Origin: Veillonella sp. T11011-6
Lineage (GTDB): Bacteria > Bacillota > Negativicutes > Veillonellales > Veillonellaceae
DNA length: 64,000 nt
Direction: 5' to 3'
Assembly: GCF_002959755.1 (NCBI RefSeq)
Contig: NZ_PPCW01000005.1
Coordinates: 315,001 to 379,000, forward strand
Both the position numbers and the translations under genes were made by a program. This document shows positions 8,346 through 16,430 of this stretch, one piece after another. How positions within the stretch are numbered: position 1 is the stretch's first letter; each line of letters begins with the position of its first letter. Under the pieces are notes generated by a model. It did no database searches, was not told where the DNA came from, and saw nothing but the letters and a program-made list of their open reading frames with translations.

Positions 8346-9518
8346 ATGACTAAGATCTTCACCAAAATACGAGCGTTGGTGGATGAAGCATTATCTGATC
8401 GTGATACAGCGGTGGATAAGGTGCCTACTATAGAAAAGGCTCCATTAGAACAAGACTTGTTCGACCACCGTTTACTATATATAGAAGAAGACACAGTCAA
8501 TCGTATGTTACGGGCTGCTCTTCGCAATCATTGGCTCTTTTACGCGGTAACCTTTGAATTTGAGCCAAACAATCAAATATTCCTATCCATTATTACGAAA
8601 TGGGGGAATGTGATCAATGTGGAATTCACCTTAGAGGATTTATGGTTTGATGATTACTCATCATCCTTTGCAATCCGTCTCGACACAAATAATATAGATA
8701 CAGGTGGGTTTATTTTAAACTCTATCCTACACTTATTAGGTAACTGGTGCCTCAGTCTCTTTGGTATATTCTTTAATCCTATTGCACTAGGTGAGAAGGG
8801 ATCTACTATGCGTTTTGAGAAAAAGGGGATTATCCAGTTCGATCTATTACCGAATACACAAGTAAAAAAATTCATACCTTTGCCTGAACGACATATCGGT
8901 AGTAATGGTCCTGTTCTATTGGGGAACCCTCGTACTAGTCAATCCGTTTTACAGTTAGATTACTATGCGTTTCACGATCCAGTAGACACATTTACTGTAC
9001 CAGATGTACCAACCCGTACTAGCTGGCTTCGTTCCATCGATATTGCGGCAGTTCTCTTATTGCCAATCGGCGTGTGGATTACCTTTATTATCTTGCATCA
9101 CTACTTGCCTACAGAAACGTTAGAGTTCTCATTCTCTACATATTTCTTGATTTCTTTAGGGATTTTTATCATTTCCTTCTTGGTTATGAATATTCCTAGA
9201 TATCTGTATATGTACTTTGATTCTCGGAAACAGTGGCAAAGTGCATTTGTACATAATAATATTAAGATTCAAATGCGCAAATTACACCGTCGTATTTTCA
9301 TGCAGCAAGCTACACTCACATCTGATTGTGACGAATGTACTGCTAATGAAAGCCAAGAGCGCATTAAGCATTTGTTATTGCAAATTCGGGATAAACGGTT
9401 CCTTGCAAATCGACTCAAAATTGCTGATGATGATAGAATGCGCAAGCAGAAGGTTAAGTTTATTATCGCCTATATTGGTTGTACATTAATTGAATTGATG
9501 CTGCTCATGAATTACTAG
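8346..9518 (+). CDS. Membrane protein of unknown function
   Basis: A 390-residue protein I do not recognise. The first 220 residues are soluble and mixed alpha/beta. Two hydrophobic helices follow (about 228-250 and 262-287), then a basic stretch, a short acidic segment with a Cys pair (SDCDECTANES, about 320), and a last membrane helix ending at the C-terminus. The start at 8346 follows GGAGGGG; an upstream TTG in frame has no site. It stands alone between the cydDC terminator and an insertion sequence, with its own extended -10 promoter. No catalytic motif is visible. Confidence 0.7.
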   Translation: MTKIFTKIRALVDEALSDRDTAVDKVPTIEKAPLEQDLFDHRLLYIEEDTVNRMLRAALRNHWLFYAVTFEFEPNNQIFLSIITKWGNVINVEFTLEDLWFDDYSSSFAIRLDTNNIDTGGFILNSILHLLGNWCLSLFGIFFNPIALGEKGSTMRFEKKGIIQFDLLPNTQVKKFIPLPERHIGSNGPVLLGNPRTSQSVLQLDYYAFHDPVDTFTVPDVPTRTSWLRSIDIAAVLLLPIGVWITFIILHHYLPTETLEFSFSTYFLISLGIFIISFLVMNIPRYLYMYFDSRKQWQSAFVHNNIKIQMRKLHRRIFMQQATLTSDCDECTANESQERIKHLLLQIRDKRFLANRLKIADDDRMRKQKVKFIIAYIGCTLIELMLLMNY

Positions 9519-9555
9519 GCATTGATTATTAAATAACATCATATGTTATGGTATA

Positions 9556-9573
9556 AATAAAAAACGTATCTCT
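9556..9573. repeat. Left arm of a terminator hairpin split by the insertion sequence
   Basis: Eighteen bases ending ACGTATCTCT that are the exact reverse complement of 11058-11075 on the other side of the insertion sequence. Together they form the stem of a bidirectional terminator for the two convergent genes. Confidence 0.85.
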
Positions 9574-9611
9574 TATGATATGTACCCATTTTCCTGGACA
9601 CATATTGTTTA

Positions 9612-10419
9612 CTAGCCTAAACACATGGATGCTTCCCTGTATTTTACAGGGGGCATCCATTTTGTTTTTTTCTGGATTCTTCTGTTGTTGTAATAGTTAA
9701 TAGTTAATATATTCTTCTATCGCTACTGCAAAAGCATTAAATGATGAATATTCTGTTTCAAAACCATAATATATTTCTGTTTTCAATCTACCAAAAAAGG
9801 TTTCCATCACAGAGTTATCATAACAATTTCCTTTTCTAGACATAGACTGAATAATGCCATGTTCTTTAAGTGCTTGCGTAAAATAGTTATGTTGGTATTG
9901 CCATCCTTGATCAGAGTGGAAGATTAATCCCGAAAGATTAGTAAACTTCTTAAAGGCTTTCTCTAACATACGAGAAATCTGCTCTAAGTTAGGCCTTAAT
10001 GCTAAGTCATAAGCAACAATCTCATTCGTATTCATATCTAAAATAGGAGACAAATAGCATTTCCCCCACGAGAAATTAAATTGAGACACATCAGTAGTCC
10101 ATTTTTGTAATGGTGCAGTTGTACTAAAATCTCTATTAACGATATTTTCTGCTACTTTACCGACCTTCCCTTTGTAAGAGTGATATTTTTCTTTCGGTCG
10201 CTTTCCTGCGAGTCCCATGCTATGCATAAGTCTTTGTACTCGTTTATGATTGACTACAAAACCTCGATTAAGAAGTTCTTGGTATACACGGCGTACACCA
10301 TACCGACCTTTATGTTCTGTAAAAATCTTTTGAATTTCATCTTTTAGCTCTGTATTCCTTTTATCTACAAGATCTACTTTAGTAAGTTCAAAATAATAGG
10401 TAGATTTGGCCATTTTCAT
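9612..10419 (-). pseudogene. IS3-family transposase orfB, frameshifted near the C-terminus
   Basis: DDE integrase of the IS150 group: TTDVSQF, HSDQGWQY and NSVMETFFG carry the catalytic Asp, Asp and Glu. The intact frame ends early at 9697 after EEYINY. The expected ending (YNNRRIQKKTKWMPPVKY and on to a stop at 9612-9614) is present in another frame. The break is explained by a 7-base tandem duplication (AATAGTT twice on the plus strand, 9692-9705). The frame is open upstream of the ATG at 10419 to the end of orfA, consistent with production as an OrfAB fusion by -1 frameshifting. About 26 residues are lost. Confidence 0.85.
9692..9705. repeat. 7-bp tandem duplication that breaks orfB
   Basis: AATAGTT occurs twice in direct succession. 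Removing one copy restores the orfB frame into the conserved C-terminal transposase sequence. Confidence 0.85.
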
Positions 10420-10436
10420 AGCTTTTAGAAGATATT

Positions 10437-11006
10437 TTAGTTGATATCCTTGCTTTCGGAGCGTTTTAATAATCGCTGCTTTTTCGCCTTGAGACGCGCA
10501 GCTTCCTTTTCTTCTCTCAAGGCAATCTCTTTTTTTATGACTTCATTTTCAGCTTTAATATAAGCAATTTCAGCTCGTAAGCGAATGAGTTCCTCATATT
10601 CACTCTCTTTGAGTTTCCGAGGTGAGATAGTCTTAGTTACTTTCATTTTGCAATCCTTTGGTGGTCGTCCTTTAGGTTTATTCATAAGACCATTGTATCC
10701 CAAAGTTTTGTATTTATGAACCCATTGATACAGTTGTCCAGGATTAATACCAGCCACAATAGCTATCGCTCTTAAAGCTTGCCCTGAAAGAACTTGGCAT
10801 ACCAACTTATATTTCTCCTCTGGAGACCAATACTTCTTAGTAACTCGAAATTTATTAATATTCGGACCATGAAATTGTTCTAGTTTAACCCATTCTCTTA
10901 TTTGATTATGAAATGTACGTGTTGACACACCGGCAGGTGTCTTGGGCCATTCACCTTGATAGAATAATTCAATTGCTTTTCTTTTAAATTCATAACTATA
11001 TCTCAT
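10437..11006 (-). CDS. IS3-family transposase orfA (DNA-binding subunit)
   Basis: A 189-residue protein with two helix-turn-helix segments (about residues 1-45 and 65-115, the latter with GQALRAIAIVAGINPGQLYQW). A Glu/Lys-rich leucine-zipper-like helix follows (about 130-175), as in InsJ of IS150. The ATG at 11006 is preceded by a GGGGG site; the frame runs on through the terminal repeat without a better start. A run of five A residues before G (minus strand, 10479-10484) near the end is the likely slippage point into the orfB frame. Confidence 0.85.
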   Translation of the reverse strand: MRYSYEFKRKAIELFYQGEWPKTPAGVSTRTFHNQIREWVKLEQFHGPNINKFRVTKKYWSPEEKYKLVCQVLSGQALRAIAIVAGINPGQLYQWVHKYKTLGYNGLMNKPKGRPPKDCKMKVTKTISPRKLKESEYEELIRLRAEIAYIKAENEVIKKEIALREEKEAARLKAKKQRLLKRSESKDIN

Positions 11007-11012
11007 TAAAAT

Positions 11013-11042
11013 ACCCCCTTTACTGGTTGTCCAGTAAAGGGG
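11013..11042. repeat. Hairpin over the right IS end and orfA ribosome site
   Basis: CCCCCTTTACTGG and CCAGTAAAGGGGG form a perfect 13-bp stem with a 4-base loop. In a transcript entering from outside, the stem pairs the GGGGG ribosome site of orfA and would hide it. Confidence 0.75.
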
Positions 11043-11057
11043 GTACATATCATTAAT

Positions 11058-11075
11058 AGAGATACGTTTTTTATT
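11058..11075. repeat. Right arm of the split terminator hairpin
   Basis: AGAGATACG followed by six T residues and ATT, the exact complement of 9556-9573. Before the insertion this would have been an 18-bp stem with U-runs on both strands. Confidence 0.85.
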
Positions 11076-11091
11076 ATGTTTGTTTTATGTT

Positions 11092-11676
11092 TTACCGTTT
11101 TTTACGACGTTTTCGAACGGTTTTTCTAATTTCTCGTTCTGATTCAGATCCTGGTTGTTGCATTGACTCGTAAGTTGGTCGATTGACAGGCATAAAAGGA
11201 GGATTTCCGTATTGGTTTGGTTCCGGTTGTCCCGGCAATACCCAGAAGAGGAAACCGATGAGCCATACGAAAAGCTCCAGTAAGTAATTGAATGGAGATA
11301 CAGCAGAGTAAGTATTGATGAAAATAATAATTACTGACCAGAGAATCCCGGCCCATGCATTAAAGCCGATATCGTGAATACGACGGCCAAATAAGATGCA
11401 GGACAATGGGAAGAGTGTTGCTAATAAAATCCATATGATGACCCGTGTAAACCAATAAGCTGGTAAGGATACGACAAAGTCTAAGAATAGATCATCGATG
11501 TAATGAACGATGTGGAATAAAATCATTAGTACGATAAAACATATGATAAATTGAAGTCGATTTAATCGTCCCGTTAGATTAAAAATCGATAGGCCCATAC
11601 GTCGACCTTGGAATGCGATGAGCAAACCTACAGTACATATGAGCAGTGTTCGTAATACAACATAGAGTAAATCCAT
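11092..11676 (-). CDS. DUF805 family membrane protein
   Basis: A 194-residue protein with an extra N-terminal hydrophobic segment and then the DUF805 domain. LTGRLNRLQF, FGRRIHDIG and PGQPEPNQYGNPP are the recognisable family motifs, spread over four membrane helices. The C-terminus is strongly basic (RKTVRKRRKKR). The function of DUF805 proteins is not established. Translation starts 21 bases after the pyridoxal kinase stop with AAGGGG before the ATG, so the two genes are probably co-transcribed. Confidence 0.85.
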   Translation of the reverse strand: MDLLYVVLRTLLICTVGLLIAFQGRRMGLSIFNLTGRLNRLQFIICFIVLMILFHIVHYIDDLFLDFVVSLPAYWFTRVIIWILLATLFPLSCILFGRRIHDIGFNAWAGILWSVIIIFINTYSAVSPFNYLLELFVWLIGFLFWVLPGQPEPNQYGNPPFMPVNRPTYESMQQPGSESEREIRKTVRKRRKKR

Positions 11677-11697
11677 AAGTTCCCCTTTATTTATAGC

Positions 11698-12531
11698 TTA
11701 TAGTTGAGTTAATTCTGGCAAGACTAGCTCAAATGCTACACCTTGTTTCATAGATTTTACAGTATCTACTGTGGCTTGAATCGCTTTAGTAGTAAAATTC
11801 ATTGCTAACTCTGCCGCATCATAAGGTGAATATCCCCTCATTACTGCACCGGATAATACAGCAGTAAAGATATCCCCAGTTCCTGTAGCTTTCACAGGGA
11901 TAAGAGGAATATCATAAGTTTTTAAATAATCAGTTGGCCCATCATAGACAGCGATAACCGCATGCGTTTCAGATGGTACGCTGGTCATGATAACCATGTC
12001 AGGCCCCATTTGATGCAATCTTTTGCAACGATCATGCAATTCATCATCGCTAATAGGATCTGTAGAAAATGGAATATCTAATAAGAAACAAGCCTCCGTG
12101 TAATTAGGCTTTACAATATGAGCCTTGGAAACAAGTTGGCGCATAGCTACTACCATATCTGGTGTATAAATAGAGTAGAGGCGACCATCATCGGCCATAG
12201 CAGGATCGACGATAATCATTTGGCCATTGTTACCGAAGCGATCGATGGCTTCTTCCACGAGATGAATTTGTTCTGGGGATGCCAAGAAACCACTTACAAT
12301 AGCGTGAAAGTCGATTTCATTTTTATCCCAGCAGTCCATAAAATCTCTCATATGTGCCGATAAATCTACAAACTCGTAGTGTGGATATTCTAAGTGATTA
12401 CTCAATACAGCTGTTGCCAATGGAACCGCTTGGCAACGCATAGCGCTGATGATTGGAATCATAACGGTTAGGGCACAACGGCCGATGGAGCTCATGTCTT
12501 GAATTGTTAAGACTCTAGGTACTTCTGTCAT
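11698..12531 (-). CDS. Pyridoxal/pyridoxamine kinase (ribokinase fold)
   Basis: A 277-residue kinase that phosphorylates vitamin B6 vitamers to feed the PLP pool (PdxY/PdxK type). Family features are QDMSSIGRCALTVMIPIISAM at the N-terminus, the VDPAMADDGRLY substrate/ATP region and GTGDIFTAVL, whose Asp is the catalytic base of the ribokinase superfamily. The start at 12531 is favoured by GGAGG six bases upstream; the frame is open four codons further. It is divergent from the oligopeptide transporter genes. PdxY and PdxK cannot be separated by eye. Confidence 0.85.
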   Translation of the reverse strand: MTEVPRVLTIQDMSSIGRCALTVMIPIISAMRCQAVPLATAVLSNHLEYPHYEFVDLSAHMRDFMDCWDKNEIDFHAIVSGFLASPEQIHLVEEAIDRFGNNGQMIIVDPAMADDGRLYSIYTPDMVVAMRQLVSKAHIVKPNYTEACFLLDIPFSTDPISDDELHDRCKRLHQMGPDMVIMTSVPSETHAVIAVYDGPTDYLKTYDIPLIPVKATGTGDIFTAVLSGAVMRGYSPYDAAELAMNFTTKAIQATVDTVKSMKQGVAFELVLPELTQL

Positions 12532-12626
12532 AGACACCTCCAAAATATTATATATTTTATTGTACGTTATGTAGGGCTTTCTGTAAATGTAATGATGTAA
12601 TTCATGAAATTAACTTCATAATGTAG

Positions 12627-12632
12627 TATAAT
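12627..12632 (+). promoter_or_regulatory. Candidate -10 box for the peptide-transport operon
   Basis: TATAAT 34 bases before the first ORF. An imperfect palindrome ATGAAATTAACTTCAT (12604-12619) covers the expected -35 area and could be an operator. Confidence 0.5.
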
Positions 12633-12666
12633 AAAACAGATAGACTTTTTATGGAGGATAGTGACA

Positions 12667-13599
12667 ATGACAAGGTATGTGTTTCGACGTCTAGGTGGCG
12701 CAATCATAATCTTATGGGTCATCATTACCGTAACATTTGCATTAATGCATGCAATTCCGGGGGGACCTTTTACAACTGAGAAGAAATTACCACCTCAGGT
12801 GAAAGCAAGTATTGAAGCAAAGTATCATCTTGATGATCCTGTGTGGAAGCAGTATGGTGATTATTTAGGTGGTGTTATTACTGGTGATTTGGGACCATCA
12901 TACAAGTATGAAGGCCGTAGTGTAAACGATATTATCAGCGATGCATTCCCAATTTCTGCACAGCTCGGCTTATTATCATTAATGGTGGCTGTAGTAGGTG
13001 GCATTGCAGCAGGTGCTATTAGTGCTATGCGCCCTAATGGTATCGTTGATTATGCGGTAACCATATTATCTACAATTGGTATTTCTGTGCCTACCTTTAT
13101 TATTGGTGCCGTTCTTGTATATGTGGTGGGCTTTGAACTAGGCTGGTTCCCAGTGGCCTTATGGCGTGGTCCATCTTATATGGTGCTACCAGTATTAACG
13201 TTAGCTGCACAACCGATGGCATTCATTGCACGCTTAACACGCAGTGGGTTGCTTGATGTGTACCAACAAGAATACATCCGTACAGCTCGCGCCAAAGGCT
13301 TGAGTTCTTGGACTATTTTGACACGTCATGCGTTAGGGAATGCTATTTTGCCAGTTATTACCTATTTGGGCCCATTGGCTGCCAGCCTTTTGACAGGTAG
13401 CTTTATCGTAGAAACAATCTTTGCTATTCCAGGCCTTGGACAGTATTTCGTAACATCTATTTATAACCGTGATTATACCGTTATTCTTGGCATTACGATT
13501 TTCTATAGTGCTCTTGTAGTATTTCTTAATATTTTGGTGGATATGATTTATCCATTAATTGATCCACGTGTTACGACAGAGGAGGGGACAGATGAATAA
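12667..13599 (+). CDS. Peptide ABC transporter permease, OppB/DppB type
   Basis: A 310-residue inner-membrane permease. The N-terminus RYVFRRLGGAIIILWVIITV is typical of DppB/OppB, and EYIRTARAKGLSSWTIL is the cytoplasmic EAA loop that docks the ATPase. ATG at 12667 is preferred, nine bases after GGAGG; a GTG at 12661 is possible. It is the first gene of a tight run oppB-oppC-oppD-oppF, each overlapping or touching the next, and forms the channel with OppC. The ligand class (di-, oligo- or murein peptide) is not readable from the permease. Confidence 0.92.
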   Translation: MTRYVFRRLGGAIIILWVIITVTFALMHAIPGGPFTTEKKLPPQVKASIEAKYHLDDPVWKQYGDYLGGVITGDLGPSYKYEGRSVNDIISDAFPISAQLGLLSLMVAVVGGIAAGAISAMRPNGIVDYAVTILSTIGISVPTFIIGAVLVYVVGFELGWFPVALWRGPSYMVLPVLTLAAQPMAFIARLTRSGLLDVYQQEYIRTARAKGLSSWTILTRHALGNAILPVITYLGPLAASLLTGSFIVETIFAIPGLGQYFVTSIYNRDYTVILGITIFYSALVVFLNILVDMIYPLIDPRVTTEEGTDE

Positions 13600-14491
13600 G
13601 GAAGATTTTTTACCTATTGAGCGAACCCCTCAAGAAGAAATTACAAGCTTTATAAAACGCCCTAGTAAATGGGCGAGATTTAAGGTAAATCGCTTGGCCG
13701 TAGTAGGGGCAACCATCATTATGGTGATGATTGTATTGGCTATTTTAGGCCCCCTAATTTCGCCATATACCTATGCAGACCAATCCTTGATTGATGCGAA
13801 CCAAAGCCCAAGCTTTAGTCATTGGTTTGGTACCGATACATTAGGTCGCGACATTTACACTCGCGTTATGTACGGTGCTCGTATTTCCTTAACCATCGGT
13901 TTTGTAGCGGCATTTATCAATCTTGTTATCGGCGTTACCTATGGCGGTATTGCAGGTTACCTTGGTGGTAAGGTTGACCGCATCATGATGGGGCTGGTAG
14001 ATGTATTGTACGGTATTCCACTTTTACTGTATGTAATTTTGTTGATGGTTGTACTTGGCCCTGGCTTAACATCTATTTTCGTAGCATTGGGCATTGCGTA
14101 CTGGCTGAATATGGCCCGTATCGTACGTAGTCAAATTTTGAAAGTTAAAAACGAAGAATATATCATTGCTGCTGAAGCGATGGGCATTCCCAAATATCGC
14201 ATTTTATTGCGTCATATTTTGCCAAACTGTGTGGGACCAATCATCATTACTTTGACATTGGCCATCCCAGAGGCTATTTTTACAGAAGCATTCCTTAGTT
14301 TTATCGGCTTAGGTGTAAATGCACCTATGGCGAGCTGGGGTGTACTCGCTTCTGAAGGGATTAGTAGCATGCGCTCTTATCCGTTCCAATTGATTTTTCC
14401 TGCTGTTGCCATTAGTGTTACCATGCTTGGTTTCGCATTCCTTGGTGATGGCTTACGTAATGTGTTAGACCCTAAGGAAGGAGATAGATAA
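13592..14491 (+). CDS. Peptide ABC transporter permease, OppC/DppC type
   Basis: A 299-residue second permease, with the OppC N-terminal cytoplasmic segment and first helix, LGTDTLGRDIYTR-like sequence (here FGTDTLGRDIYTRVMYGAR) and the EAA loop EYIIAAEAMGIPKYRILL. The start at 13592 overlaps the oppB stop by eight bases and follows GAGGGG. Its stop shares bases with the oppD start (TAATG). It acts as heterodimer partner of OppB. Confidence 0.92.
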   Translation: MNKEDFLPIERTPQEEITSFIKRPSKWARFKVNRLAVVGATIIMVMIVLAILGPLISPYTYADQSLIDANQSPSFSHWFGTDTLGRDIYTRVMYGARISLTIGFVAAFINLVIGVTYGGIAGYLGGKVDRIMMGLVDVLYGIPLLLYVILLMVVLGPGLTSIFVALGIAYWLNMARIVRSQILKVKNEEYIIAAEAMGIPKYRILLRHILPNCVGPIIITLTLAIPEAIFTEAFLSFIGLGVNAPMASWGVLASEGISSMRSYPFQLIFPAVAISVTMLGFAFLGDGLRNVLDPKEGDR

Positions 14492-15471
14492 TGAATAACG
14501 CAATTGTTGATGTGCGCAATGTGTCCATTACCATCGATACCTTCCAAGGCCCTTTACGGGTTATTCGCAATCAAGATATTTCCTTACAACCAGGTGAGAT
14601 TTTAGGTATTGTTGGTGAATCCGGCTGCGGTAAATCTGTGCTAGTTAATTCCTTAATGGGATTACTACCATATGGTAAAACAAAAATCAAAGCCGATACA
14701 TTTATGATTGATGGCAATGATTGCCTTGAATTTACTGAAGATGACTGGAATGAACTCCGTGGTACTACTGTTGCCATGGTATTCCAAGATCCTATGACAT
14801 CTTTGAATCCAATCATGACGATTGGGGAGCAAATGTATGAGGTTATCCATCGTACCAATGCATATGGTGAGGATTATGATGAACGTGCTATCGCCATCGA
14901 CTTGTTAAAGAAGATGGGCCTTTCAACACCGGAAAGACGATTATCTCAATATCCTCATGAATTGAGTGGTGGTATGCGCCAACGCGTTTGTATCGCTATG
15001 GCTGTGGCAGGTCGTCCAAAGGTTTTGATTTGTGATGAACCTACAACGGCTCTTGATATTACAACAGAGGCTCAAATCTTACGCCTTATGCAAACATTAG
15101 CTGTAGAGGCTGGTATTGGCATTATCTTTATTTCTCATAATTTACGCGTTATCGCTCAAATTTGCGATCGTGTTATGGTTATGTATGCTGGTAAATGTGT
15201 TGAATCTGCTACAGTGGAGGGCATCTTTAATGAACCTCGCCATCCGTACACATTAGGGTTGTTGCTCGCTCTGCCACAAGGTAAATGGCATGGTGAGTTA
15301 AAAGCCGTTGAAGGTCAACCGCCAGATTTGTTTGATTTGCCGCGAGGCTGTGCATTTAATCCACGGTGCAAGTGGGCTATGCGTATCTGTGGTAATCGGA
15401 TTCCTATGGTTACAAATGTTGGTGAGAATCATCAATTTACATGTTGGTTAGCTAAGTTGGAGGGACTTTAA
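14491..15471 (+). CDS. Peptide ABC transporter ATPase, OppD/DppD type
   Basis: A 326-residue ATPase with Walker A GESGCGKS, signature ELSGGMRQRV and Walker B VLICDEPTTALD. The C-terminal Opp/Dpp extension contains RGCAFNPRCKWAMRIC, a cysteine cluster seen in this subfamily. It couples ATP hydrolysis to peptide import with OppF. Its start and stop overlap the neighbouring genes, indicating one operon. Confidence 0.93.
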   Translation: MNNAIVDVRNVSITIDTFQGPLRVIRNQDISLQPGEILGIVGESGCGKSVLVNSLMGLLPYGKTKIKADTFMIDGNDCLEFTEDDWNELRGTTVAMVFQDPMTSLNPIMTIGEQMYEVIHRTNAYGEDYDERAIAIDLLKKMGLSTPERRLSQYPHELSGGMRQRVCIAMAVAGRPKVLICDEPTTALDITTEAQILRLMQTLAVEAGIGIIFISHNLRVIAQICDRVMVMYAGKCVESATVEGIFNEPRHPYTLGLLLALPQGKWHGELKAVEGQPPDLFDLPRGCAFNPRCKWAMRICGNRIPMVTNVGENHQFTCWLAKLEGL

Positions 15472-16418
15472 TGAGTTACGTATGGGAAACTGACAATCTC
15501 GTTAAAGAGTTCACTCTGTCAGGAGGCTTATTTAAGCCAAAACACACGGTACATGCTGTACAAGGCGTGAGCCTATATCAATCACCAGGGGAGACCCTTG
15601 GTATCGTAGGTGAGTCTGGATGTGGTAAATCCACATTTGGCTACACTTTGATGGGCTTACATCAAGCTACATCAGGTTCTATTTATATGAACGGTCGCCA
15701 GATTGATCCATATGTGGATCGAAAAGCTGTTCATCCGGTGATGCAAATGGTATTCCAAAACCCTTATGCATCTCTTAATCCACGTCTTACAGTTAATGCG
15801 ATTCTAGAGGAACCATTGGAGCTAGATCCAAAATATACACCTCGCGATCGTGTTATTCGTGTAAAAGAAGTGCTTGATCAAGTTGGTTTAAACATGTCCT
15901 TTGGTGAGCGTTATGCTCATGAATTGTCAGGTGGCCAACGTCAACGTATCGGTATTGCACGGGCTCTCATTATGCAGCCACAGTGTATCATCTGTGATGA
16001 ACCGATTTCAGCACTAGATGTATCCATTCAAGTACAAATTATGACCTTGCTTGAGAGATTACAAGAACAACATGGTATTTCGTACCTCTTTATTTCTCAT
16101 GATTTAAATATGGTGCGCTACATCAGTCATCGCATGGTGGTTATGTACTTAGGTGCTGTTATGGAAGAAGGTCCAGCACTGGATTTATACGAATTCCCAC
16201 AACATCCTTACACTCGTGCATTGACGGCCTTAAATGGTCCTGTTATACCACATGCTCCAATTGGAGCACCTCTTAAAGGGGACCCACCAAATCCACTAGA
16301 CCCACCGAAAGGTTGTTTGTTTAGTGGTCGATGTCCAGAAGCAGAGGGTCGTTGCTTTGCAGAACGTCCACCTCTTCGTGATTGGGCAGATCGCCGCATC
16401 GCATGCTGGCACATATAA
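15471..16418 (+). CDS. Peptide ABC transporter ATPase, OppF/DppF type
   Basis: A 315-residue second ATPase with Walker A GESGCGKST, signature ELSGGQRQRIGIARAL and Walker B CIICDEPISALD. The C-terminal extension ends in GCLFSGRCPEAEGRC, the family cysteine cluster. It shares one base with the oppD stop and lies 12 bases before the serine hydrolase gene, so the operon clearly continues. Confidence 0.93.
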   Translation: MSYVWETDNLVKEFTLSGGLFKPKHTVHAVQGVSLYQSPGETLGIVGESGCGKSTFGYTLMGLHQATSGSIYMNGRQIDPYVDRKAVHPVMQMVFQNPYASLNPRLTVNAILEEPLELDPKYTPRDRVIRVKEVLDQVGLNMSFGERYAHELSGGQRQRIGIARALIMQPQCIICDEPISALDVSIQVQIMTLLERLQEQHGISYLFISHDLNMVRYISHRMVVMYLGAVMEEGPALDLYEFPQHPYTRALTALNGPVIPHAPIGAPLKGDPPNPLDPPKGCLFSGRCPEAEGRCFAERPPLRDWADRRIACWHI

Positions 16419-16430
16419 TGGGAGAATAGT

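Larger units (their letters stand above)
9581..11047 (-). mobile_element. IS3-family (IS150-like) insertion sequence, about 1467 bp
   Basis: Terminal inverted repeats begin TGTACCC; the first 20 bases match at 17 positions (TGTACCCATTTTCCTGGACA on the left, TGTACCCCCTTTACTGGACA on the complement of the right end). Inside are orfA and orfB on the minus strand in -1 relation, the usual IS3 plan. ATAT at both borders permits a 3- or 4-bp target duplication, leaving the exact ends ambiguous by one base. The element sits in the loop of a palindromic terminator. Its orfB is frameshifted near the end, so this copy is probably immobile on its own. Confidence 0.9.
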
